6,270 nt of DNA, taken from NCBI GenBank assembly GCA_041082245.1, contig JBDOIE010000126.1, positions 1 through 6,270 of the forward strand. The letters run 5' to 3'. This document shows, one piece after another, positions 1 through 6,110 of the stretch. The notes beneath the pieces were generated by a model, which did no database searches, was not told the origin of the DNA, and saw nothing but the letters and a program-made list of their open reading frames with translations. Numbering within the stretch: position 1 is the stretch's first letter; every line of letters begins with the position of its first letter. The position numbers and the translations under genes were made by a program. The DNA comes from DAOTVY01 sp041082245 (lineage in GTDB: Bacteria > Chloroflexota > Chloroflexia > DTKN01).

Positions 1-94
1 CGCCCCGGTAAAGCCGCCAGGGGAGGTCGACAAAGTGGCGCAGTCGAGGACTTCCAAGGGGGATCTCTTCGATCGCAAACGGGCGCTCGGACAT
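1..94 (-). CDS. N-terminus of a GNAT-like acetyltransferase (partial, runs off window start)
   Basis: Reading leftwards from the ATG at 94-92 there are 31 open codons and no stop before the window edge. The peptide contains IPLGSPRLRHFVDLPWRLYRG. The phrase F-x-x-L/F-P-W-x-L-Y-R is the hallmark start of a bacterial family of GNAT-fold proteins (YghO-like), where it is normally followed by a D-P-x-W-V-P-P stretch; the first base of the next codon (G) fits the expected Asp. Members are annotated as N-acetyltransferases, but their substrate is not established. The start is well fixed: GAGGAGG lies 6 bases upstream and a good promoter sits just beyond that. The gene is transcribed away from the origin-like region, divergently from the DUF512 gene. 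The acetyl-CoA-binding part lies outside the window, so the family call rests on the N-terminal motif alone. Confidence 0.68.
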   Translation of the reverse strand, partial: MSERPFAIEEIPLGSPRLRHFVDLPWRLYRG

Positions 95-100
95 CTCAGG

Positions 101-107
101 CCTCCTC
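101..107 (-). promoter_or_regulatory. Shine-Dalgarno site of the GNAT-like gene
   Basis: On the minus strand GAGGAGG precedes the ATG at 94-92 with a 6-base spacer. It is nearly a full complement to the 16S rRNA tail. It decides the start codon and supports this short open frame as a real gene despite its truncation by the window edge. Confidence 0.75.
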
Positions 108-131
108 GGGATCAGATCGCGGTCGAAGGCC

Positions 132-160
132 ATCATATCACGAAGCGTGCGGCTTGTCCA
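132..160 (-). promoter_or_regulatory. Predicted sigma-70-type promoter of the GNAT-like gene
   Basis: On the minus strand the -35 element TGGACA (160-155) and the -10 element TATGAT (137-132) are separated by exactly 17 bases. Each differs from consensus by one base. Transcription would begin near position 125, giving a leader of about 30 bases. The -35 element lies inside a DnaA-box-like 9-mer (154-162), so DnaA binding there could compete with RNA polymerase. That last point is inference. Confidence 0.5.
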
Positions 161-249
161 CCATCCGCGCCGGCGTTGCAACGAAAATTGTATACACTTT
201 GTGGGCGCCCCTTTGTCCACTTTTCCACAGCCTCGGCTGCCCGGTCTGT

Positions 250-291
250 CCCTAGTGGTCATCCCTGCCTTTCCGGACTAGCCCTAGTGGT
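250..291 (+). repeat. Direct repeat CCCTAGTGGT, two copies
   Basis: CCCTAGTGGT occurs at 250-259 and again at 282-291, 32 bases apart (about three helical turns). Both copies are followed closely by ATCCC. The pair lies between the left and central DnaA-box groups and does not match the DnaA box. It could be a binding site for another origin or partition protein, or chance; no known motif is recognised. Confidence 0.45.
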
Positions 292-329
292 ATCCCCCCA
301 CTTTCACGATCTTCTGTCGTAGGTATAGC

Positions 330-338
330 TGTGGATAA
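330..338 (-). promoter_or_regulatory. Perfect DnaA box
   Basis: The minus strand reads TTATCCACA, an exact match to the consensus high-affinity DnaA box. It has the same orientation as the perfect box at 371-379 and starts 41 bases from it, close to four helical turns, which would place both on roughly the same face of the helix. Confidence 0.7.
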
Positions 339-370
339 CTCTTCCTGTGCGGTGGAAAAGCGGTCAAATT

Positions 371-379
371 TGTGGATAA
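371..379 (-). promoter_or_regulatory. Perfect DnaA box
   Basis: This is the second exact TTATCCACA on the minus strand. A weaker box (TTTTCCACC, 351-359) lies between the two perfect ones in the same orientation, so 330-379 reads as a three-box array with starts about 20 bases apart. Confidence 0.7.
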
Positions 380-518
380 TCGCCCGGCGCGAGGCACCCC
401 CAAGTGATGTGCGCTTCTCGGTCCCCGTAGGTATCCACACGCAACCCACAGGCAGCTGGTGTAGAAGAAGGCTTTCGTTTCCGCGATTTTTCGCTTTTTC
501 CACATTCCCACGGACTAC

Positions 519-549
519 GACTGTATACGATATTTCTATCATAAGATAC
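519..549. other. AT-rich segment, candidate DNA unwinding element
   Basis: About three quarters of the bases at 522-548 are A or T, in sharp contrast to the surroundings. The segment begins about 15 bases after the last DnaA-like box (496-504) and is preceded by a pyrimidine-rich, T-rich run on the plus strand from about 475 to 500. Position and composition fit a duplex-unwinding element, but the tract is short and this is inferred from composition only. Confidence 0.4.
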
Positions 550-569
550 CCATAGGAACTGCAGCGAAC

Positions 570-598
570 TTGCCGGGAGGTGTGGAGTGTGCTACAGT
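570..598 (+). promoter_or_regulatory. Predicted promoter of the DUF512 gene
   Basis: TTGCCG (570-575) and TACAGT (593-598) are spaced by 17 bases, resembling -35 and -10 elements of a housekeeping sigma factor. Transcription would begin near 605, about 26 bases before the ATG at 631. The promoter lies just to the right of the AT-rich segment of the putative origin. Confidence 0.48.
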
Positions 599-630
599 GA
601 GAAAGAATCGTACGGGAAGAACGGTGCAGA

Positions 631-2013
631 ATGGGCCATGGGTTCGGTGGACGGATAGCGGAAGTCAGCGGCGTTGCGGCCTCAGCCGGCCTACTTCCCG
701 GAGACAGGGTGCTGGAAGCGAACGGACACCCGTTACGGGATGTGATCGACTGGGCCTTTTACGCCGACGGCCGTTCCGTTCTCCTGCGCGTCGCACGGGG
801 AGCAGAGGCCTTCTCGGTGCGCTTGCGGCGCCCGGCCGGCGTGGGATGGGGGATCGAGTTTACGGAGCCGCTCTTCGACGGCGTGCGGCGCTGCCAGAAC
901 CGTTGCCTCTTCTGCTTCCTGGACCAGTTGCCGCAGGGGTGGAGGCCTTCCATCTACCTGCGCGACGACGACTACCGTCTTTCCTTCCTCTTCGGGAATT
1001 TCGTCACCCTCACGAACCTGTGCGAGGAGGACTGGCATCGGCTGGAAAAGCAGCGCCTGAGCCCGCTTTACGTTTCGGTCCATGCGACGGAGCCATTGCT
1101 CCGGCAACGGTTGCTCGGGCGGGAGCGGATTCCGGACATCCGGGAGCAGTTGGAACGGCTCGGCCGGCTGGGGATCGTGGTCCATACTCAGGTCGTGCTC
1201 TGTCCGGGCATCAACGATGGCGCATATCTCGAGAGGACGGTTGAGGATCTCGCTCGGTTGAGTCCTCCGGTCGCTTCCGTGGCGCTCGTACCGGTGGGGC
1301 TCACGCGTTTCCGTCGGCCTGCGCAGCAGGGAACGACGGAGCCGTTGCGGCTGTATACGTCCGACGAAGCACAGGCGCTCTGGCGGTGGGTGCGCAGTTG
1401 CCAGCGGACCTTCCGCGCGCTCCTGGGAAGGACGTTTCTCCATCTGGCCGACGAGTTCTACCTCCTTGCCGGCCGGCCGGTACCCCGCGCCGCGTGGTAC
1501 GACGGATTTCCCCAGGCGGAAAACGGCGTGGGTCTGCTGCGGCGGCTGCTGGACGACTGGGCACGTGTGCGTAGACGATCCCCGCCACGGTTGGGGCGCC
1601 GGGTACAGATCACGCTCGTGTCGGGCACGCTGATCGCGCCCACGCTCAGGCGCATCGCCTCCACGGAGGAAAAGCGCGTGGAGGGGCTGGAGGTGCAGCT
1701 CCTCCCGCTCGAGAACCGTACCTTTGGCCCTATGGTGACAGTGTCCGGACTTCTCACCGGCGAGACGTTCCTGCAGGGGCTTTCGGCTGCCCGCGGGGAA
1801 ATCGTGTTCCTTCCCCGCGCCGCTTTCGGCAGCGAAGGGAAGGAAACGCTCGACGGCCTCTTGCTGGAGGAGCTGCGAGAGCGACTGGACCGCCCCGTGG
1901 TGCTCGTGGAACGGTGGTCAGAGGTGCTGAAGGCGTTGAGAGGCGGGTTTCCTGATGCGGGCAGCCGGACAGAAGCACTCCACCTGTCCCACGGTGGGAT
2001 GCCGAGCGGCTAG
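631..2013 (+). CDS. DUF512 family protein: PDZ domain plus radical-SAM-type Fe-S domain
   Basis: This 460-residue protein belongs to the widespread but uncharacterised DUF512 family, often annotated as a putative Fe-S oxidoreductase (TIGR03279-like). Residues about 5-65 form a PDZ-like fold (GGRIAEV, then AGLLPGDRVLEANG). Next comes the radical-SAM cysteine signature C88-x3-C92-x2-C95 (CQNRCLFCFLDQLP), expected to hold a 4Fe-4S cluster and S-adenosylmethionine. Family hallmarks follow: DDDYRLSFLFGNFVTLTNL near 112-130, HADEFYLLAGR-like text at 271-281, GFPQAENGVG at 292-301 and TVSGLLTGETF at 370-380. Length is normal for the family. No signal peptide or membrane segment is seen. An in-frame TGA at 598-600 and the lack of another start leave ATG 631 as the start, although the ribosome site is weak (GGGAAG, 614-619). 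In Firmicutes, homologues sit beside the ribosome-assembly GTPase gene der; here der is absent. The substrate is unknown. Confidence 0.93.
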   Translation: MGHGFGGRIAEVSGVAASAGLLPGDRVLEANGHPLRDVIDWAFYADGRSVLLRVARGAEAFSVRLRRPAGVGWGIEFTEPLFDGVRRCQNRCLFCFLDQLPQGWRPSIYLRDDDYRLSFLFGNFVTLTNLCEEDWHRLEKQRLSPLYVSVHATEPLLRQRLLGRERIPDIREQLERLGRLGIVVHTQVVLCPGINDGAYLERTVEDLARLSPPVASVALVPVGLTRFRRPAQQGTTEPLRLYTSDEAQALWRWVRSCQRTFRALLGRTFLHLADEFYLLAGRPVPRAAWYDGFPQAENGVGLLRRLLDDWARVRRRSPPRLGRRVQITLVSGTLIAPTLRRIASTEEKRVEGLEVQLLPLENRTFGPMVTVSGLLTGETFLQGLSAARGEIVFLPRAAFGSEGKETLDGLLLEELRERLDRPVVLVERWSEVLKALRGGFPDAGSRTEALHLSHGGMPSG

Positions 2014-2036
2014 AGGAACCCGCGACTACAGCTCGG
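2001..2036. other. Inverted repeat across the convergent gene ends
   Basis: CCGAGC (2002-2007) pairs with GCTCGG (2031-2036), leaving a 23-base loop centred on the 12-base gap between the two stop codons. A second small inverted repeat, TCCCAC-G-GTGGGA, lies just upstream at 1987-1999 inside the DUF512 reading frame. Neither is followed by a T-run, so neither is a standard intrinsic terminator; a role in stopping convergent transcripts is only a possibility. Confidence 0.2.
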
Positions 2037-5000
2037 GCAGGAGCCGGAAGAAAGCTTCGACGACCTCCGGATCGAACAACTCCCCTGCCCCCTGCCGCAG
2101 GTACTCGAGCGCCTGCTCACGTGGCCAGGGCGGACGGTAGGGTCGCTCCGAGAGGAGTGCGTCCCAGACGTCGACCACGGCAAAGATGCGCGCCGGCAAG
2201 GGGATCTCTTTCCCTTTCAGTCCCTGGGGATAACCGCTTCCGTTCCACCGCTCGTGATGGCCATAAGGGATGGCCAGGGCCGCCCGGAGGTATGGTACCG
2301 GGTAGAGGATCTCGTAGGCGTGCTGTGGGTGGCGCCGGACCAGTTCCATCTCTTCTGCGTCCAGGGGACCCGGCTTGAGGAGTACGCGCTCCGGCACGGC
2401 CAGCATGCCGACATCGTGGAGCAGCGCACCCCGGCGCAGATGGAAAAGGTCTTCTCCCGAGATCCCGAGGGCGCGTGCGAGGCGAACGGCCGCTTCCGTG
2501 ACCCGTTGTGTGTGTCCCGGCGCTTCCCTGTTCCGCAGATCTATGGAGCGTATCCATCCCTCGAGCGCCGCATCGTAGGCGAGCGTCAGTTCCATATGGC
2601 TCTGCTGGAGGCTTTCGAACAGCGAGACGTTGTCGATCGCGATCGCTGCCTGCCCTGCGAGCGTCTGCAGGAACCCCTGCCACCCCGGGTCCTCGGGTGG
2701 GGAGGTGCGGTAAAAGACCTGCAGGACGCCCTTCAGTTGCCCCTTGGCGATCAGAGGGATCAGATCGCATGCCGCAAAGCGCTCACCGGAGATCTGTTGC
2801 ACGGCAGCCTGCACTTCGGGCTGCTCTTCCAGCACGATGCGCCGGGGTCGCCGTTCCAGGGCCACTTGCCCGGCCGGCCCTTCCCCCAGGCGGAAGCGCA
2901 TCCGTTCCCCGGCCGAGAAGGGGAACCCCAGTCCTGCCGCATACTCCAGGAGGAGCGTCTTCTCGTTGAAAAGCAGGATCGCCGCGGCATCCATCTCCAG
3001 GTAGCGGGCCACGTGAGAAAGAAGCGCTTGCAGCGTTACCCGCAGATCGAGCGTCATCGTGATCGCTTGCTCAGCAGCGTGGAGGGCCGAGATGCGCCGG
3101 AGATGCCGTTCGGTTTCTTCAAGGAGCATCATGTGCCGGATTGTCCCGGCGGCGCTCCGCCCCACCTCGGCGAGCCGTCGTACCGCAGCCGGCGTCCACG
3201 TTCCGCGTGCTCCCGCCCACAGGGCACCGATGGTGTCCCCTTCCGCAACCAACGGCACGCAGACGGAAGGTATCCGATGGCTCGGAAACACCGGCATCTC
3301 CTCCGGCGGACCCTTTTCGCTCAGGTATGGTTCGCCCCGCGCGATCACCTCGCGGGTTTTTCCGTCCTTGACCAGATGGTGACCCCGAAGTTCTGCCCAC
3401 TCGCCGGAGGCGTGAGCAATAAGGAGATCCTTTCGCTCGCGGTCGTATAGACAGATCGCGGTGGCGGATACCTTGAGCGTTTCGTGCAACTGCTCCGCCA
3501 GGGCGCTCAGCGTACCAGCGAGCGTGGTGGGCCGTCGCAGGGCAGCCTCGATCCGTGCGAGGATCGCCAGTTCTTCGGCGCGGATGCGTGTCTCTTGCAG
3601 GGCGCGCACCCGTTCGATGGCCGCAGCAAGCTGGCTTCCCACCGTCGCCAGCAGACGCTCATCTTCCTCACTGAATGCGTCCGGGCGACTGCTTTGGACA
3701 TCGATCACCCCAAGGGTGCGATCGCCGACTCGCAACGGGGCGCACATCTCGGAGCGCGTTTCGGGCAGTACCATCAGGTAGAAGGGATCGTTCGTGACAT
3801 CTCCGGTTCGATATGGCTCTCCAGTCACGGCAACGTGGCCAGTGATCCCCGTCCCCAGGGGGACCTCCACGTGAAGAGCGACTTCGCTGATGGCTCGAAA
3901 TGACGGATGCGGGCAGAGCACGTTCCGCTCCGCGTCCAGGAGGAAGACCCCTACGTTCTCGTGGTACAGTGCCTGTGCGATCGCCTCCGTCGCCTGCTCG
4001 ATGAGCGAATCCTCGTCCTCCGCGGTAACGCCCAGCGCGGCGATCGTGTGCAGGACGGACAGTTCCGATGCCCTCCTTTGGGTCTCTTCCAAGAGGCGGA
4101 TCCGCTCCATGGCCACGCCGGCGGAGGCGGCGATGGCGACGAGCAGCTGCAGGTCTGCCTGCGTGAACGCGCGAGGTTTAAAGTTCTCCAGGACGATCGC
4201 GCCAGCACAACGCTCGCGCGCGTGGAGCGGGGCGACCAGCGCGCTTTGCGGCACAGGCAGCGAGCCGGGGGCCATCGAGGGAGCAATCTCCTCGAGGACG
4301 GCCGGAACGCCCTTTTCGACGGCACGGTAGACCTCGACGGCCGGCCGGTAGGAAGAGGCCGAAGCGCGTCCAGCCTTGCTCAGCACGATCTGCGCGCTGA
4401 AGGGCGCGCCCGGTCCGTCGCGGAGGAAAACGACGCCCTGTTCGGCTGCCGGGATGACGCTGCATGCGATCCCGGCGATCTCTTCCAGGAGGTCCCGCAC
4501 CTTCTCGTGGCGGCTCGCGGCTTGGGCCACCTGGAAGAGCGCTTCCAGTTCCCGCACGCGTCGTTCGATTTCCTCCTGGGCCCGTTTGCGGGCGCGGATG
4601 TCGTGCAGAAAGGCGGTAAAGTACACCTGCGCCCCGCTCCGCCAGGCCGAAGCAGAGATTTCGCAGGGGATCTCCGTCCCGTCCTTGTGCCGCGCAACGA
4701 TTTCGGCGCGCACGGGCCGGCACTGGTCGATCAGGCAGCGCCCAGTCTGCATGTAACGGGCCTGTTGTTCTTCGGGAACCAGCCGGGTGACCTCCTGGCC
4801 GACGATCTCCTGGGTGGACCAACCGAGGAGTGCTTCCGCCGCGGTATTCCACAACACGATCCGCCCCTGGGCATCCGTTGTGACGAGCGCGTCCGGTGCT
4901 GCTTCCAGCAATGCCCGGAAGCGGGCTTCGCTCTCCCGTAGCGCGGCCTGCTCGCGGAGGAGCCGGGCCTGGTGGACAGCGTTCTCGATCGCCCAGGGAA

Positions 5001-5745
5001 GGCGCTCCAGGTAGCCGGGAGCCTTGACCAGGTAATCCGCGGCCCCCATCTTCAACGCCTGGAGGGCGATCTCCTGACCTCCGTGGCCGGTGACGATCAC
5101 CACGGGCAGATCGAATCCCCGGGCACGGACCTCCTTAAGCAGGTCGATCGCGTTCATACCCGGCAGGCGGTAATCCAGAAGCAGGAGATCGTATGCGCAC
5201 TCGGGGCCTTTTTCGGGCAGGAGGGCGAGCACTTCCGGACCGCTTCCCACCGCCTCCAGCTGGATGTACGGGGCGCGGCGTTGCAGGTGGAGACGGGTGA
5301 GCTCGACGTCGGCCGAGGAACGTTCCGCGTACAGCACCCGCAGCGGCTGTTGTCGAAAAGCCTCGCCGGCCCGGAAGCGCGCGAGCGCTGCTTCCAGCGT
5401 CTGCGGGAGGCGCTGCAGGAAATCCGGACCTTTGATCAGGTAATCATCCGCGCCGGACTTCAGGCCGGTTACCACGCTCTCTTCATCCGCAGAGGCGGTC
5501 GTCAGCACCACGGCCAGGGGGAGGCGACGGCTGCGGACATCAGAGAGGAGCTCCAACCCGCTCCCGTCGGGCAGTCGGGTGTCGCAGAGGAGAAGATCGT
5601 AGGGTGGCTCGGGGGAATCCAGGCGTTCCCTGGCCTCGGCCAAACTGGTTACGGCATCCAGCTCGATGTGCGAAGCTGTTTTGCGGAGTGCCTCGCCAAC
5701 CAGGGAAAGGCCATCCGGATCGCTGTCCACATACAGGACGCGCAT
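2026..5745 (-). CDS. Multi-sensor response regulator REC-REC-PAS-GAF(x4)-HD-GYP
   Basis: This 1239-residue soluble protein probably senses several inputs and hydrolyses cyclic di-GMP. Domains in order: receiver 1 (about 1-125; phosphoacceptor D55, T82, K105), receiver 2 (134-262; D191, T219, K241), PAS with C-terminal PAC motif (272-387), four GAF domains (about 404-552, 561-716, 726-874, 885-1043) and HD-GYP (1050-1239). The GAFs are joined by similar helical linkers (LLEETQRRASELS, ALQETRIRAEELA, LLEETERHLRRIS). HD-GYP metal ligands are present: E1074, H1078, H1110-D1111, H1139, H1163-H1164, D1192 and D1195, with HHERWNGSGYPQGL at 1163-1176. The usual HDxGK lysine is M1114. Both receivers lack the second residue of the acidic pair (S8, R142). 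There is no kinase, GGDEF or DNA-binding domain, so a separate kinase must phosphorylate it. ATG 5745 is preferred over a GTG nine codons upstream because AGGAGG sits 6 bases before it. Domain limits are estimates. Confidence 0.95.
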   Translation of the reverse strand: MRVLYVDSDPDGLSLVGEALRKTASHIELDAVTSLAEARERLDSPEPPYDLLLCDTRLPDGSGLELLSDVRSRRLPLAVVLTTASADEESVVTGLKSGADDYLIKGPDFLQRLPQTLEAALARFRAGEAFRQQPLRVLYAERSSADVELTRLHLQRRAPYIQLEAVGSGPEVLALLPEKGPECAYDLLLLDYRLPGMNAIDLLKEVRARGFDLPVVIVTGHGGQEIALQALKMGAADYLVKAPGYLERLPWAIENAVHQARLLREQAALRESEARFRALLEAAPDALVTTDAQGRIVLWNTAAEALLGWSTQEIVGQEVTRLVPEEQQARYMQTGRCLIDQCRPVRAEIVARHKDGTEIPCEISASAWRSGAQVYFTAFLHDIRARKRAQEEIERRVRELEALFQVAQAASRHEKVRDLLEEIAGIACSVIPAAEQGVVFLRDGPGAPFSAQIVLSKAGRASASSYRPAVEVYRAVEKGVPAVLEEIAPSMAPGSLPVPQSALVAPLHARERCAGAIVLENFKPRAFTQADLQLLVAIAASAGVAMERIRLLEETQRRASELSVLHTIAALGVTAEDEDSLIEQATEAIAQALYHENVGVFLLDAERNVLCPHPSFRAISEVALHVEVPLGTGITGHVAVTGEPYRTGDVTNDPFYLMVLPETRSEMCAPLRVGDRTLGVIDVQSSRPDAFSEEDERLLATVGSQLAAAIERVRALQETRIRAEELAILARIEAALRRPTTLAGTLSALAEQLHETLKVSATAICLYDRERKDLLIAHASGEWAELRGHHLVKDGKTREVIARGEPYLSEKGPPEEMPVFPSHRIPSVCVPLVAEGDTIGALWAGARGTWTPAAVRRLAEVGRSAAGTIRHMMLLEETERHLRRISALHAAEQAITMTLDLRVTLQALLSHVARYLEMDAAAILLFNEKTLLLEYAAGLGFPFSAGERMRFRLGEGPAGQVALERRPRRIVLEEQPEVQAAVQQISGERFAACDLIPLIAKGQLKGVLQVFYRTSPPEDPGWQGFLQTLAGQAAIAIDNVSLFESLQQSHMELTLAYDAALEGWIRSIDLRNREAPGHTQRVTEAAVRLARALGISGEDLFHLRRGALLHDVGMLAVPERVLLKPGPLDAEEMELVRRHPQHAYEILYPVPYLRAALAIPYGHHERWNGSGYPQGLKGKEIPLPARIFAVVDVWDALLSERPYRPPWPREQALEYLRQGAGELFDPEVVEAFFRLLPEL

Positions 5746-5751
5746 GCCCTT

Positions 5752-5757
5752 CCTCCT
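5752..5757 (-). promoter_or_regulatory. Shine-Dalgarno site fixing the start of the HD-GYP gene
   Basis: On the minus strand AGGAGG is followed by a 6-base spacer and ATG (5745-5743), which opens directly into the first strand of receiver 1 (MRVLYVD). The longer in-frame GTG start at 5772 would place this site inside the coding sequence, would add only a basic nine-residue tail, and has no ribosome site of its own. Confidence 0.8.
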
Positions 5758-5852
5758 GGCTTTACGGCTCACGATGGCTCTGAGACGTTGCCCTGGCCTT
5801 CGCCGAACCGCGGCGCAACCCAGCCGATCTCGCCGGAAAGGAGTGTGTGACC

Positions 5853-5881
5853 ATTTTACCGTAACCTGAATTTCCGGTCAA
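5853..5881 (-). promoter_or_regulatory. Predicted sigma-70-type promoter of the HD-GYP gene
   Basis: On the minus strand TTGACC (5881-5876) and TAAAAT (5858-5853) are separated by 17 bases, each one base away from consensus. Transcription would start near 5846, giving a leader of about 100 bases before ATG 5745. This is the best promoter match seen in the window. The leader contains GTTGCGCC and GGGCAAC segments able to pair around 5785-5815, but no known riboswitch class is recognised. Confidence 0.6.
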
Positions 5882-5911
5882 CAAACGGGCACCGTTGTTC
5901 GGACACGAGCT

Positions 5912-5946
5912 GGGACAGAGGCTCTCTGCCTCGACCCTGATTTTTT
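5912..5946 (+). terminator. Terminator-like hairpin followed by T-run
   Basis: Reading rightwards, GGG (5912-5914) and GAGGC (5918-5922) can pair with GCCTC (5928-5932) and CCC (5935-5937) around a five-base loop and a small internal loop. TGA and six T residues (5941-5946) follow. The shape is that of an intrinsic terminator, but no plus-strand gene ends to its left. It would serve only to stop antisense or stray transcription coming from the direction of the HD-GYP promoter. Confidence 0.28.
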
Positions 5947-6110
5947 CCCCAACAGATCTCCGGTCACTCCGGTCCGGCTGGGGAGGGGGCCTCTCCCCTG
6001 CCACGCAGCGGTGGGGGAGCGGGATAAAGGGGGCAAGGGCTTACAACCGCGAGTCCGAAGGCCGATGGGTAGGGTGAGAACGCCGTTTCCCAACCTCAGG
6101 CGCCGATGGG

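Larger units (their letters stand above)
154..555. other. oriC: Putative replication origin (DnaA-box cluster plus AT-rich element)
   Basis: The non-coding stretch between the divergent GNAT-like and DUF512 genes contains eight 9-mers within two mismatches of the DnaA box TTATCCACA. Plus strand: TTGTCCACC 154-162, TTGTCCACT 213-221, TTTTCCACA 221-229, GTATCCACA 431-439 and TTTTCCACA 496-504. Minus strand: TTATCCACA 330-338, TTTTCCACC 351-359 and TTATCCACA 371-379. Two are perfect. The outer boxes all face one way and the three central ones the other. An AT-rich tract follows at about 519-549. A cluster this dense in GC-rich DNA is what origins look like, and flanking genes transcribed outwards fit too. 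Against it: no dnaA, dnaN, gyrase or parAB gene is visible. Alternatives are the origin of a second replicon or a non-initiating DnaA-titration locus (datA-like). Confidence 0.6.

Noticed and set aside
483..499. Small GCGA-TTTT-TCGC hairpin followed by five T residues
   Set aside because: A four-pair stem is too weak for a terminator and no plus-strand gene precedes it; it is more likely part of the T-rich flank of the unwinding region.
35..555. Small open frames on both strands in the origin-like region
   Set aside because: They overlap the DnaA-box cluster or the start of the GNAT-like gene, have atypical composition and no motifs.
570..1244. Plus-strand open frame overlapping the DUF512 gene in another frame
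   Set aside because: Its translation is rich in Arg, Gly and Pro without family motifs and it starts with TTG inside a predicted promoter; the DUF512 frame carries clear conserved motifs.
2254..3450. 398-codon plus-strand open frame opposite the HD-GYP gene
   Set aside because: It is antisense to clear GAF and HD-GYP coding sequence, with no recognisable domain; long stop-free antisense frames are common in GC-rich DNA.
5746..5772. Nine-codon longer start (GTG 5772) for the HD-GYP gene
   Set aside because: It has no ribosome site, and the strong AGGAGG for ATG 5745 would then be coding; receiver 1 begins naturally at the ATG.
3907..5850. Long plus-strand open frames (3907-4941 and 4972-5850) opposite the PAS and receiver domains
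   Set aside because: These are antisense shadows of well-conserved coding sequence, with no ribosome site or domain motifs.
5762..6093. Minus-strand open frames of 80 and 71 codons upstream of the HD-GYP gene
   Set aside because: They lie across the predicted promoter and repeat-like G- and C-rich runs, and their Arg/Pro/Ser-rich products match nothing I recognise.
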